A DNA stretch of 64,000 bases from Candidatus Obscuribacterium magneticum (GTDB lineage: Bacteria > Elusimicrobiota > Elusimicrobia > F11), in the NCBI GenBank assembly GCA_020523905.1, contig JAJAPZ010000002.1:116098-180097 (forward strand), read 5' to 3'. Each line of letters starts with the position of its first letter. Within the stretch, counting starts at the first letter, position 1. Both the position numbers and the translations under genes were made by a program. The notes under the pieces are model-generated. The model did no database searches. It saw only the letters and a program-made list of their open reading frames with translations, and was not told the origin of the DNA. Positions 19,039 through 28,540 of this stretch are shown here, one piece after another.

Positions 19039-21728
19039 GAAGGAACCTGGGCATGGATCGCCGTCATGTCGTTCCAGTTTCGGCCACTTTTCATGTCCAC
19101 ACGAAGCGGAACCCTTAATTCCATCGCCTCTTCCATATCCTTTTTAATAAGCCGGAGGACGTCCTCCAGTTCGACTTCGGGAACCTCAAAAAGAAGGTCG
19201 TCGTGCACTTGAACGAGCATCTGCGTTTTCAATTTGTTCTTTTTCAAATCATTGTAAACCTTGATCATGGCGGCTTTAATGATGTCGGCGGAGCTCCCCT
19301 GAATGGGCGTGTTGATGGCGATTCGTTCGGCGGCGCCCCGGAGCGCCCCGTTTGAGGAATTGATATCCCGAACCGGCCGCCGCCGTCCCGAGAGCGTCGT
19401 CACCGCTCCCGTCTTTCTGGCGTCCGCCAGCGTTCGGTCAATCCAGGCTTTAACACCGGCATACCGCTCAAAGGTCGCGCTGATAAACCGTTGGGCGTCT
19501 TCAAGGGAAATCCCGATACTTTGGGAGAGACCGTAGGCCTGCTGCCCATAAACAATGCCAAAGTTAATCGCCTTGGCCTTCTGCCGCATGTCGTTGGTGA
19601 CCTGAGCGAAAGGCACGTGAAAGATTTCGGCGGCTGTCGACATATGAACGTCGCCGTCCGATTTAAATATTTTCATGAGAAGCGGGTCCTCGGACACATG
19701 CGCCAGGGCCCTTAAATCAATCTGCGAGTAGTCGGCCGAAACGAGAAGGTGGCCTTTTTCCGCCACAAAGGCCCGGCGTATCTCACGCCCATGCTCGGTT
19801 CGAATAGGAATGTTTTGGAGGTTGGGTTCACTCGAGCTTAAGCGTCCGGTGGCTGTTCCTGTTTGATTAAAGGAGGTGTGGACGCGGCTTGTCGCGGGAT
19901 CGACAAGCTCAAGAACCGATCCGACATAGGTGGAAATGAGTTTGGCGAGCTCCCTGTAGGCCAGCACCTTTTCTCCGATCGGATGAATTTTCACCAACTT
20001 CAGGAGAACTTCCTCGTCCGTGGAAAAGCCGGTCTTCGTTTTCCGGATGACGGGGAGCTTCAATTTATCAAAAAGAATACGGCCCAATTGTTTCGTTGAG
20101 TTGACCAGAAACTCTTCCCCGGCCAGATTGAAGATTTCTGTTTCCAGCGCTTTCCGGTCCGCCTCAAACTTTCTCCCGATGTCCTTAAGGTAATCGGCGT
20201 CGATTTTAATGCCGGCGGTTTCCATGGCTTGAATCACGTCCACCAAAGGCATTTCCATTTTTTCAAAGAGGTCGGTAAGATTGTTCTCCCGAAGTTTTTT
20301 CTCCAAGATCTCGGTGAGTCGAACGACCACCTCGGCATCGGCCCCGGCATAAGGAGCGGCCTTCTCAATCAACACCGATGCGAAATTTCCATCCTCTCCC
20401 AAGAGCTCATCAATTTTAACCATCCGTTCCCCGAGAGTGTCGGGCGCCAAATCCTTCAATGAATAGCTGGGTCGGGAAGGATCCAAGCAATAGGCCGCCA
20501 CCATCGTGTCAAAAGTGGGGGGCCGAACCTCAATGCCGTGGCGCTTCAAAATGGCGTTGTCGAATTTTATATTTTGTCCCAATTTTCGAATGTTGGGATT
20601 TTCAAGGGCCGGCTGAATCACGGCCTTCACCGCCGGCCAACTCAGCTGCGCAGGGGCCCCGAGGTAGGCGTGTCCCACCGGGATGTACCACGCCTCGTCT
20701 TTTTTGACGGACAAGGCGACGCCAACGATCGAACAATGAAGCGGATTCAACCCGTCGGTTTCGAGATCGTAAGAAAGAAGAGAGGTGTGTTGAAGACGAT
20801 CCCGGAGGGAATCCAGTTGACTTTTTTCCGTGACGGTCTGGACGTGCCGGCTTTTGTTTGTGTCGAACGCCGCATCGACAGAAATCTCTTCGGCTCCATA
20901 AAGGCCGCTGCGGAATTCCAACCGTTGAAGAAGGGGGGCCAGGACGGCGGGGTCGGGCTTTTTCCATTTCAGTGATTCCAGGGGCGTTTCAAGAGGAACA
21001 TCTTCCTTGAGTTGGATGAGGGTTCGGTTCGAGAAGACGGTATCCTTGTATTTAAGGAGATTCTCACGCAAGGCGGACGGCGTCCCATTAAGGCTCTTGT
21101 AAATCTTTTCCAGCGACCCGTGTTCCGCCAACAGTTTGGCGGCGGTTTTTTCACCCACGCCCGGAACACCGGCGACGTTGTCGGTTTTATCTCCCATCAG
21201 GCAAAACAGGTCGATCAACTGTTCCGGCTCCACACCGTAGCGTTCTTTTACCTTGGCCGCATCATAGTCGACGTTTCGGACATCATCCCGGACGCGGACA
21301 GATCCGCGGATCAATTGCAAGGTGTCTTTGTCTCCACTTAAAATGAGAACGTCAAATCCCCCTTTTTGCCCCATCCGTGCCAGGGTGGCGATCACATCGT
21401 CGGCTTCATAGCCATCCATTTTTAGACAGGGGAAACCCCAGGCTTTCACAAGCGCCTCGGCCAATGGCAATTGAAAAAGAAGGTTGTCATCCGGTTTTTC
21501 CCGCGTGGCCTTATAAGCCTTGTACTGGGTATGACGAAAGGTCGGGACGGGCGTGTCGAAACACACGGCCACGAAATCCGGCTTTTCTGTTTTCAGGATT
21601 TTGGACACCATCCGGGAAAACCCATAGAGCGCGTTCACCGGTTCTCCTTTGGAGGTGGAGAGATAGGGAAGCGCATGAAAGGCGCGGTGCAAGTAACCGC
21701 TGGCATCAACTAAACAGAGCTTTGACAT
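19035..21728 (-). CDS. polA: DNA polymerase I
   Basis: Gap-filling and repair polymerase. The 897-residue protein has the 5' nuclease domain (1 to about 290), a 3'-5' proofreading domain with all catalytic residues visible (YDLETD, GQNIKFD, YAGADAE), and the polymerase domain. Two conserved glutamates are aspartates: motif A reads DYSQIDLR (D671 where E. coli has E710) and motif C reads VHDDLLFEV (D844 for E883). Motif B KAINFGIVYG keeps its phenylalanine. It is followed by the rhomboid gene with a four-base overlap. Confidence 0.97.
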   Translation of the reverse strand: MSKLCLVDASGYLHRAFHALPYLSTSKGEPVNALYGFSRMVSKILKTEKPDFVAVCFDTPVPTFRHTQYKAYKATREKPDDNLLFQLPLAEALVKAWGFPCLKMDGYEADDVIATLARMGQKGGFDVLILSGDKDTLQLIRGSVRVRDDVRNVDYDAAKVKERYGVEPEQLIDLFCLMGDKTDNVAGVPGVGEKTAAKLLAEHGSLEKIYKSLNGTPSALRENLLKYKDTVFSNRTLIQLKEDVPLETPLESLKWKKPDPAVLAPLLQRLEFRSGLYGAEEISVDAAFDTNKSRHVQTVTEKSQLDSLRDRLQHTSLLSYDLETDGLNPLHCSIVGVALSVKKDEAWYIPVGHAYLGAPAQLSWPAVKAVIQPALENPNIRKLGQNIKFDNAILKRHGIEVRPPTFDTMVAAYCLDPSRPSYSLKDLAPDTLGERMVKIDELLGEDGNFASVLIEKAAPYAGADAEVVVRLTEILEKKLRENNLTDLFEKMEMPLVDVIQAMETAGIKIDADYLKDIGRKFEADRKALETEIFNLAGEEFLVNSTKQLGRILFDKLKLPVIRKTKTGFSTDEEVLLKLVKIHPIGEKVLAYRELAKLISTYVGSVLELVDPATSRVHTSFNQTGTATGRLSSSEPNLQNIPIRTEHGREIRRAFVAEKGHLLVSADYSQIDLRALAHVSEDPLLMKIFKSDGDVHMSTAAEIFHVPFAQVTNDMRQKAKAINFGIVYGQQAYGLSQSIGISLEDAQRFISATFERYAGVKAWIDRTLADARKTGAVTTLSGRRRPVRDINSSNGALRGAAERIAINTPIQGSSADIIKAAMIKVYNDLKKNKLKTQMLVQVHDDLLFEVPEVELEDVLRLIKKDMEEAMELRVPLRVDMKSGRNWNDMTAIHAQVPS

Positions 21729-21812
21729 CGTTATCGATCTCGTTTGGGCATCATTTGGATAAAAGGGGTTATCGGGGGGCGGGGCGCCGTGCGGCGGACC
21801 GGAAGAACGGTT

Positions 21813-22340
21813 TTATTTTTTCAACAGGCGATCCAATTCGTCCCGCCAAACCTTTGGAAGAGACGGATGAAACCCTCCCCAGAATCCAGCAATGTAACCC
21901 TCCTTATCAATTAAAAAGAAAGCGGGAATTCCCTGGACTCCGTATTTTTCTTGGACATAGGAATCCGCGGCCATGGCCACATGGCTGGTCAATTCCATTC
22001 TCTTAACAAACCTCCGCACCGCGGTCTCGTTTGTATCAACGCTTAGGCTTAAGAATTCCACCTTTTTCCCCTTGTAGGCCTGAACCATCTCTTCGACTTT
22101 GGGAGCGGAGAGGATGCAGGGGGGGCACCAGGTGGCCCAAAACTCCAAAAAAACGACTTTCCCTTTCAACATCGAGAGGGTAACTTTTTTGCCTTCGAGA
22201 TCGCGGACTTCAAAATCCGGTGCTTTATAGCGCCGCGGAGTTTTGGCCGGCGGTTTCGGCGCCGGCTCATAAACCCCTCCCTGGGAGCCGCAGCCGACCA
22301 AAAGAAGCGCGAGAATGAAGATGATTTTTTGCACTTTCAT
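21813..22340 (-). CDS. TlpA/ResA-like thioredoxin-fold lipoprotein
   Basis: Probable extracytoplasmic thiol-disulfide oxidoreductase. The 175-residue protein has a signal peptide with lipobox ending at C17 (LLVGC), a proline-rich linker, then an AhpC/TSA-Redoxin-type fold with the redox motif WCPPC (C72, C75) and the cis-proline segment GIPAFFLID. Likely roles are reduction of cytochrome c or envelope protein thiols; the substrate cannot be told. It lies 55 bases after trxA. Confidence 0.85.
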   Translation of the reverse strand: MKVQKIIFILALLLVGCGSQGGVYEPAPKPPAKTPRRYKAPDFEVRDLEGKKVTLSMLKGKVVFLEFWATWCPPCILSAPKVEEMVQAYKGKKVEFLSLSVDTNETAVRRFVKRMELTSHVAMAADSYVQEKYGVQGIPAFFLIDKEGYIAGFWGGFHPSLPKVWRDELDRLLKK

Positions 22341-22395
22341 CGATTTTTCAAAGGAACGGCTGATGTGCCCAAACGGCGAGACAGCTAAATTTGTT

Positions 22396-22716
22396 TCAGA
22401 AAAGCCTTTCGAGAACCGATTTTATTTCCGGCTTGGGACGGACACCGGTGAGTTGCTCCACCAATTGACCGTTCTTGAAAAACAGGAGGGTGGGGATGGC
22501 CGATATTTGAAAGCGCTCCGCGGTGTCGGGATTTTCATCGGTGTTCAGTTTCCCGATTTTGGCCCGATCCGCGTATTCTTTGGCCAATTCTTCAACGACC
22601 GGCGTCAGCATGCGGCATGGGCCGCACCACGGGGCCCACATATCCACCAGAACCGGCTTGTCCGACTTGAGGACTTCCGTCTCAAAATTCTGATCTGTTA
22701 ATTGGACTTCGCTCAT
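22396..22716 (-). CDS. trxA: Thioredoxin
   Basis: Cytoplasmic disulfide reductase. The 106-residue protein has the classical active site WAPWCGPC (C31, C34), and the cis-proline region AIPTLLFFKNG. It has no signal peptide. It lies between the coiled-coil gene and the TlpA-like lipoprotein. Confidence 0.95.
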   Translation of the reverse strand: MSEVQLTDQNFETEVLKSDKPVLVDMWAPWCGPCRMLTPVVEELAKEYADRAKIGKLNTDENPDTAERFQISAIPTLLFFKNGQLVEQLTGVRPKPEIKSVLERLF

Positions 22717-22801
22717 GGTTTTCGACGGTTGATCTCGAAAGGCGAAAGAATTCTAATACAAGCATGGGATTGTGTCAAAGGCTTTTTTGATCCATGGAAA
22801 T

Positions 22802-23761
22802 TTAGGCGTCTTTTGTATTCGGCGATAAATGGAGGAGCTCTTCTTCCAAGCCTTTTATTTGACGGCCCTGTTTTTCCCACGTCTGGCGGTCCCTCTCCCA
22901 CAGTTCGCGCCATTGCGCCTGCTCTTTTTCCCAGGCGCTCCGGATGGCTTCCTTTTCCCTTTCCAGGATTTCGTAACGCGTGTTGAGGTTGTCAAGTTCC
23001 GTGAACTTCTGCTCAAGAAGCGTTTTCCGGGCCGTCACTTTTTCCAGAAGTTCCTGAAGCTGTTTGTCCTGTGCCATCCGCTTCATATCCCCTTCCCGCA
23101 ACAACTGATCCCGCCGTTCGATTTCCCCCCGCATGAGATCGATCTTGGATTGAAGGCTCTGTATCATCTCATCTTTTTCCGACAAATCCAGGGCATGCTT
23201 TTTCTCGAGCTCGGCCTTGTTTTCAACAATATGAGTGAGCTCTTCTTTTAATGTATCACTGTGACGGCGTAATTCGTCCTCGATGGCGTGGAACCGGGTG
23301 ATTTCGGCCGCCTCTTTTTTCTTGGATTCGTCCAAGGCCAAATCGAGTTCCGCCAGGCTATTCTCCAGCGTGTTTCTTTCTTCTTCCCACGCCAGGCGCA
23401 AACCCTCCGCCGACTTTTTAAAGGTGAGGTGGTCTTCCGTTCGTTCCTCTTTAACAGAGTCTTCAAAAGCCCGCAGATACACATTTTCCTCTTCCATTTT
23501 TTCGAGATGCCCCTTGAGTTCCTGGATCTCATCTTGAAGAGCCTTGCCTTCGGCCTCTTTGGACTGCAGAAGCGTCTGATTTTGCTCCTCAATCAAACGA
23601 AGGCGCTGGCGGAAATAGTCCCAACTTTTTTTAAGGAGAAAGTGATCGGCGGAGAGAGGCCCTTCCGGGGAGATCGCGATGGGCGCAGCATGGGCTGGAT
23701 CCAATCGTTCCAAGGCTTCATCAAAGAGTTGATCCAATTGGGTGAAGTCCAACTTTTCCAT
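22802..23761 (-). CDS. Coiled-coil protein next to a two-component pair
   Basis: A 319-residue protein not assigned to a family. After a short N-terminal segment (LDFTQLDQLFDEALERLD) nearly all of it from residue 50 is heptad-like and rich in E, K, Q, R and L; there is no signal peptide or membrane segment. The C-terminal part has closely spaced tryptophans (WEKEQAQWRELWERDRQTW) that recall the tryptophan motifs of the giant coiled-coil protein at 38997-44327. The start at 23761 is chosen because it lies just after the receiver gene stop and follows AGGTGG. Context suggests an output or scaffold of the kinase/receiver pair. Confidence 0.7.
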   Translation of the reverse strand: MEKLDFTQLDQLFDEALERLDPAHAAPIAISPEGPLSADHFLLKKSWDYFRQRLRLIEEQNQTLLQSKEAEGKALQDEIQELKGHLEKMEEENVYLRAFEDSVKEERTEDHLTFKKSAEGLRLAWEEERNTLENSLAELDLALDESKKKEAAEITRFHAIEDELRRHSDTLKEELTHIVENKAELEKKHALDLSEKDEMIQSLQSKIDLMRGEIERRDQLLREGDMKRMAQDKQLQELLEKVTARKTLLEQKFTELDNLNTRYEILEREKEAIRSAWEKEQAQWRELWERDRQTWEKQGRQIKGLEEELLHLSPNTKDA

Positions 23762-23763
23762 TT

Positions 23764-24132
23764 TTAATGGACCCACCTTTTGATTTCATTGACAAAGGTG
23801 TTAATTTCAAACGGTTTCGCCATATAGGCGGTGGCTCCCGCTTCTTTAATTTTTTCCTCATTCTGGGGCGTGTCGTAACCCGTCAAAACCAAAATGGGGA
23901 CTTGCCGTGTCGAAGGATAGGCGCGAATTTGCCGGCAGACATCAAAACCCGTGATGCCGGGCATCATGATGTCGAGAATGATCAGTTGATACGTTGCCGA
24001 ACGCCACTGCCCTTTGCGGAAGCCGTCCCCGTCCACGACATGATCGATTTCCACCCCTTCAAAAAAATTTTCAAGGACGGAAACAATGGTTTCCGAAACA
24101 TCCGGATCGTCTTCAACGAGGAGAACTTTCAT
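23764..24132 (-). CDS. Single-domain response regulator
   Basis: The 122-residue protein is only a CheY-like receiver domain: acidic pocket D8/D9, phosphorylation site D54 in ILDIMMPG, T84 and K106 in AKPF. There is no DNA-binding or enzyme output domain, so output must come through protein contacts. It lies six bases after the histidine kinase and directly before the coiled-coil gene. Confidence 0.92.
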   Translation of the reverse strand: MKVLLVEDDPDVSETIVSVLENFFEGVEIDHVVDGDGFRKGQWRSATYQLIILDIMMPGITGFDVCRQIRAYPSTRQVPILVLTGYDTPQNEEKIKEAGATAYMAKPFEINTFVNEIKRWVH

Positions 24133-24138
24133 GACGTT

Positions 24139-25683
24139 TTAAGCCGCCATTTTGGGGACTTGTTCGACGTAGGCGGCGGTTCCCATGGCGCCTTTGATGG
24201 GCAGGGAAATAAAAAATGACGCCCCTTGGTTTAAACCAACGCTTTCGACGGTTAAAACCCCTCCGTGTTTCTTGACAATTCCCATCGACACCGAAAGGCC
24301 AAGCCCCGTGCCTTTGCCGATTTCTTTAGTGGTGAAGAAAGGCTCAAAGATCCTGGGCAGATGATCTCTGGCAATCCCCACGCCTGTGTCTTTCACCATC
24401 ACCTCCACCCAGGGGCCTCCCACCACGCGAGGCGGTATGCTTTGTCGGCGGTCATAAACGGTCATGCTTCGATTGTGAGTCCGGGTTTCCAAGGTGAGGG
24501 TCCCCCCTTGCATCATGGCGTGCAGGGCGTTGTTGATGAGGTTGAGAAAAACCTGTTGCAGTTCCGACGGGTTCCCCTGAATCCGAGGAAGGTTCTTGCT
24601 GAATTTCTTTTCTACGTTGACTTTGGATCCTTTCATGTCGGCCTCACACAGGTCGAGCGTCGCCAGGAATAGATCATTCACATTGATGTCTTCAAAAAGG
24701 GCTTGGCCGGGCCGGGAGAAATCAAGGAGGCCGCGCACGATCTTCTTGCAGCGAAGGGCTGCCTGTTCGATTTTTTTGAGTGAGGCATACGGCGGATCCG
24801 TTTCTTGAAGCTTGGACAAGAGGATTTGAGCCTGCCCCAGAACGCCGGTGAGGGGATTGTTGATCTCATGGGCGACGCCCCCGGCCAGCTGGCCGACGGC
24901 GCTCATCCGGTCCATATGAACGGCCTGCAGCTGCAATTGCTTGACGTTTTCTGCCATCGCATTGAAAGATCGGGCCAGCTCGCCGAATTCATTGCCGAGC
25001 GATAGCTGAATCCGGTAATCCCAATGGCCTCCTCCGAATTCCTCCGCCCCTTTCTTAAGAACGGCCAACGGTTTCATGACGGCGTTGTAAAGCGTTCGAA
25101 ACAGGAAGGTTCCCAAGAGAATGGCGACCATGATAACGATAAAAACGATGAAACCGGCCCGGTCGCTCATGACCTGGGACGTATCAAATAGATGGCGCGC
25201 CTGATTGGAATGTTCGTTTTCCAGGGCGTTCACGCGATCGGAAAACTTTTGAAAGCGCGGGATCAGATTGGCCGTCGTTTCGTCGTAGGCTTTCGCCACC
25301 TGACCCTTCTCATAGAGAGACGCCACCTTGCGGGCGACGGCATCGTAATTCTCGAACAGGTCCGTCAACTCCTCATGCCACGCCGGCGGTTTCCCCTTGA
25401 CCCGTTTCTTATAGGTATCGAGCGTTTCCTTGGCCTGGCCGGACGCTTCTTCAAATTTAAGAAGTTCCTTATCGTCGCCGACAAGCATGTATTGCAGTGA
25501 CGCTTTCTGTTGAAGGGAATGAGACTTCAGCTCGCGCAGGGCATTCAAGGTGTCCATGGCTCCTATGGATTTTCGGAAGGCGCTGACAATCGTTTGCCCC
25601 CCGTACAGGGACAGGATTCCAATCAGGAATAATAATCCTGTCATAAAAGTAATGAAAGAAAATAAACGCCTGCGGATGCTCAT
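24139..25683 (-). CDS. Membrane sensor histidine kinase
   Basis: A 514-residue sensor kinase: helix 1 (about 8-28), a periplasmic four-helix-type sensor region to about 175, helix 2 (177-198), HAMP linker, HisKA with phospho-acceptor H272 in VAHEINNPLTG, and an ATPase domain with the N box (NLINNALHAM), DTGVGI and GTGLGLSVS. It probably phosphorylates the receiver encoded next to it. No ligand pocket can be named from sequence. Confidence 0.92.
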   Translation of the reverse strand: MSIRRRLFSFITFMTGLLFLIGILSLYGGQTIVSAFRKSIGAMDTLNALRELKSHSLQQKASLQYMLVGDDKELLKFEEASGQAKETLDTYKKRVKGKPPAWHEELTDLFENYDAVARKVASLYEKGQVAKAYDETTANLIPRFQKFSDRVNALENEHSNQARHLFDTSQVMSDRAGFIVFIVIMVAILLGTFLFRTLYNAVMKPLAVLKKGAEEFGGGHWDYRIQLSLGNEFGELARSFNAMAENVKQLQLQAVHMDRMSAVGQLAGGVAHEINNPLTGVLGQAQILLSKLQETDPPYASLKKIEQAALRCKKIVRGLLDFSRPGQALFEDINVNDLFLATLDLCEADMKGSKVNVEKKFSKNLPRIQGNPSELQQVFLNLINNALHAMMQGGTLTLETRTHNRSMTVYDRRQSIPPRVVGGPWVEVMVKDTGVGIARDHLPRIFEPFFTTKEIGKGTGLGLSVSMGIVKKHGGVLTVESVGLNQGASFFISLPIKGAMGTAAYVEQVPKMAA

Positions 25684-25769
25684 CCGGTGTCACCCATAAA
25701 ATAGTAAACGACCTTCACCTCAAATTTAAGTGACGTCCGGTGTTTTTACCAGTCGTTTTTGGAAGTTCG

Positions 25770-26816
25770 TTAGAAGAGGTCCGATGGAAGAGGAACACCC
25801 GGAAGGGGCCCGGGAGTGGGCGGGAAAGGGGATTGGGAGCGAACTCGTAGCGATCGGAAAGCGCTTGAAGGGTGCGTTTTTAGTTTAAAGTAAGCGGCGG
25901 CGGCGATCATGGCCGCGTTGTCGGTGCAAAGGGACAGGGGCGATAATAACACCTGAATACCAAGACGATTCGCTTTCTCCATGAATTCTTTTCTCAATAG
26001 AGAGTTGGCAGCAACCCCACCTCCAACAACGATACGGTTGAGCTCAACAGCTCGTGCGGCGGCCAACGTTTTCCCAACCAAAACATCCACCACCGCTTGT
26101 TGAAAACCGGCGCAAATATGCTGTTTTTCCGCCATGGACCAACGGTTTTTTCCCCTCAACCGATACAAAACGGCGGTCTTAAGACCACTGAAAGAGAAGT
26201 CCCAGGAGTGGGGTAGCCAGGGCCGAGGGAATGAAAAACGGCTGGGGTCGCCCTTTTTCGCCAGGGCATCGATGATCGGCCCCCCGGGGTAGCCGAGATT
26301 CATTAATTTGGCGACTTTGTCAAAGGCTTCTCCGGCCGCATCATCGCGTGTTCGGCCGATCCGGTAATAAACCCCCCATTTTTTGGCCAGGATCAATTCC
26401 GTGTGGCCCCCCGATACCACCAATCCCAAGAAAGGGGGTCTCAAATCCTTCTCCAATAAAATCGGGGAGAGCAGATGCCCTTCGATATGATTGACGCCAA
26501 AGACCGGACGATTCCACGCCCAGCCGAGCGTTTGCGCTGTCATTTTGCCGACGAGGAGCGAACCCACCAATCCCGGCCCCACGGTCACCGCAATAGCATC
26601 GAGGCGATGGGGGGACCCGATTTTTTTCAAACACGCTTCGATGACCGCATTCAAAAGCGTGACGTGAGCGCGGCTCGCCAACTCCGGAACCACACCAAAG
26701 TAAGGAGCGTGCAGTTTGATTTGTGAGCTAATGGCGCTGGCGAGGATCCGGCGCCCGTCTTCGACAACAGCCGCAGCGGTTTCGTCACACGATGTTTCGA
26801 TTCCCAGAATATTCAA
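25770..26816 (-). CDS. tsaD: tRNA threonylcarbamoyladenosine synthase subunit TsaD
   Basis: Transfers threonylcarbamoyl to A37 of ANN-decoding tRNAs. The 348-residue ASKHA-fold protein starts NILGIETSCDETAAAV, has the metal-binding histidines H110 and H114 in NHIEGH, and the ATP-site VVSGGHTEL and GGVAANSLLR. The last 20 residues are a proline-rich tail. It is separated by 86 bases from the histidine kinase downstream. Confidence 0.96.
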   Translation of the reverse strand: MNILGIETSCDETAAAVVEDGRRILASAISSQIKLHAPYFGVVPELASRAHVTLLNAVIEACLKKIGSPHRLDAIAVTVGPGLVGSLLVGKMTAQTLGWAWNRPVFGVNHIEGHLLSPILLEKDLRPPFLGLVVSGGHTELILAKKWGVYYRIGRTRDDAAGEAFDKVAKLMNLGYPGGPIIDALAKKGDPSRFSFPRPWLPHSWDFSFSGLKTAVLYRLRGKNRWSMAEKQHICAGFQQAVVDVLVGKTLAAARAVELNRIVVGGGVAANSLLRKEFMEKANRLGIQVLLSPLSLCTDNAAMIAAAAYFKLKTHPSSAFRSLRVRSQSPFPPTPGPLPGVPLPSDLF

Positions 26817-26823
26817 TGAGGGG

Positions 26824-27204
26824 TTAACGGTTTAAAAGAGTGATCTCCTGATAAATGCGGGATCCTCTTTTGACCACAAGAAGGGTGTCTTTTTCATGTC
26901 GAATTTCATCGACGATGGCGCCGTCTTTTTCGAGGGATTGTGCCAATTTTTGCCGCTGCGCGGGCCCCACGTTTTTAATGGCCAGCCGATGGACAACCCA
27001 ATCGCCGTCGGCGCTTTTTCGCATTTCGTGAAGGCTGGAGAGAATGTCTTTGTTGGTGAGTCCCGTTTCAGCAAGGGTTGAACGCAAGACAGTGTCAAAC
27101 TTGGCATCCCATCGCTTGATGTTGAAACGGGCGGTTTGGGAGGTCACCCACCACAAACCACTGCCGGTGGCAATGAAGATGAGACTTAAAACAGTTTTTT
27201 TCAC
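26824..27204 (-). CDS. Small membrane-anchored protein of unknown function
   Basis: A 126-residue protein with one N-terminal hydrophobic segment (about residues 4-20) and a soluble C-terminal domain presumably outside the cytoplasm. I do not recognise the family. Its GTG start overlaps the stop of the S41 protease gene (GTGA), so it is translationally coupled to it, and tsaD begins seven bases further on. A role with the protease or the FtsX cluster is inferred only from position. Confidence 0.65.
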   Translation of the reverse strand: MKKTVLSLIFIATGSGLWWVTSQTARFNIKRWDAKFDTVLRSTLAETGLTNKDILSSLHEMRKSADGDWVVHRLAIKNVGPAQRQKLAQSLEKDGAIVDEIRHEKDTLLVVKRGSRIYQEITLLNR

Positions 27205-28481
27205 CCTTCTTTCTGGCCCAAAATGATCGGTCGGATTTTGATGACTTCAATGGCACGTTCGAGAGCGACGTCTTTGACGCGCTCTTTTTCAGGGACGGCG
27301 GGATGGGCTTCCTGGCCTTTGGCGTAGATGTCTTCTGATTGGGCTTGGAGCTTGGCTTCCGTTTCCCTGTCGACGTTGATCGCGATATCGGGTTGAATGC
27401 CTCCCACGCCTGTTTTGGGATCCCGGTGGATGGATCGCCCGGAGGGCGTGTAATACTTGGCGGTGGTGAGCCGCAAGCCCGAACCGTCTTCCAGTTTAAT
27501 GACGGATTGGACGCTCCCTTTTCCGAAAGTTTCAGTTCCGACTAAAACAGCACGGCCGTGATCCTGAAGAGCACCGGCCAGAATCTCGGACCCCGAGGCC
27601 GATCCCCTGTTGATGAGGCAAACAAGGGGAAGTTTCTTGTAGGGGGCGGTGACGTCGGCCTTGAATTCCTGGCGGGGCTGTGCCCGGCCTTCCGTATAGA
27701 CGACCAATTTTTGATCGCCAATAAATTGCTTCGTCACATCCACCGCCGATTGCAGGAGGCCCCCGGGATTGTTCCGCAAATCGAGAACCAGACTTTTCAT
27801 CCCTTGGCTGTCGAGATGACTCAAGGTTTTCTCGAGATCCCGGAGGGTGGGTTCAATAAATTCGGTCAGCCGAACATATCCGATGTCATTTTCCAGCATT
27901 TTGCCTTTGACGCTGACAATGGTGATGTTTTCGCGGGTCAGATTGAAGGGAAGCGGGTCTTTTACACCTTCTCGCATGATGGTGATTTTGACTTGCGTTT
28001 TGGGAGCTCCCCGCAACTTTTTGACGGCGTCCTGCAACGTGATGCCGTGCGTGGACTCGTCATTAATGGTGATGATGCGGTCTTCCGGAAGGATGCCGGC
28101 CCGATACGCCGGGGTGTCCGGAAGAGGGGTGATGACCGTCAACAAATCGTCTTTGATCATGATACGGATCCCGAGGCCTCCAAACTGGCCTTCGGTCGTG
28201 GTTTGCATTTCCTCTCGGGCTTCCGGGATCATGAATTGGCTGAAAGGATCCAGCGTGTTAACAATGCCGGCGGCGGCTCCGTAGATCAGCTTTTTGGAGT
28301 CCACTTCTTCGACGTAATTTTGCATGACTTGCTGATAGACGTCCAATATCAGTTTCAATTGTTCGAATGTTTGGTCGAGGGTGGGTTTGGCCTCGGCTTT
28401 TTCCTTGGCGGCCCCATGGCTGACGGGAACGAGGCCCAGTAAAAACGCGGCGATCAACAGGACTTTCCTTGTGGCGTTCAT
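27201..28481 (-). CDS. ctpA: S41 family carboxyl-terminal processing protease (CtpA/Prc)
   Basis: Periplasmic serine protease that trims or degrades envelope proteins. The 426-residue protein has a signal peptide (about 1-23), an N-terminal helical part, a PDZ domain (GGLGIRI through ITIMREG) and the protease core with the serine in RGSASGSEIL and the lysine in FGKGSVQ, a Ser-Lys dyad. I chose the ATG at 28481, ten bases after AAAGGAG; the longer frame to 28520 spoils the signal peptide. It follows the EnvC-like gene and couples to the small membrane protein. Confidence 0.93.
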   Translation of the reverse strand: MNATRKVLLIAAFLLGLVPVSHGAAKEKAEAKPTLDQTFEQLKLILDVYQQVMQNYVEEVDSKKLIYGAAAGIVNTLDPFSQFMIPEAREEMQTTTEGQFGGLGIRIMIKDDLLTVITPLPDTPAYRAGILPEDRIITINDESTHGITLQDAVKKLRGAPKTQVKITIMREGVKDPLPFNLTRENITIVSVKGKMLENDIGYVRLTEFIEPTLRDLEKTLSHLDSQGMKSLVLDLRNNPGGLLQSAVDVTKQFIGDQKLVVYTEGRAQPRQEFKADVTAPYKKLPLVCLINRGSASGSEILAGALQDHGRAVLVGTETFGKGSVQSVIKLEDGSGLRLTTAKYYTPSGRSIHRDPKTGVGGIQPDIAINVDRETEAKLQAQSEDIYAKGQEAHPAVPEKERVKDVALERAIEVIKIRPIILGQKEG

Positions 28482-28540
28482 AAATAAGGTGCTCCTTTTG
28501 GGTGTTCTTGCGGCGTTCAATACGCCATTTTAAAGTAAAT

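Noticed and set aside
21729..21812. GC-rich stems between the TlpA-like gene and polA as a terminator
   Set aside because: The stem is short and lacks a T-run in the direction of transcription.
27558..28442. 294-codon plus-strand frame opposite the S41 protease
   Set aside because: Antisense shadow of a well-conserved protease; GC-biased codons keep the reverse frame open.
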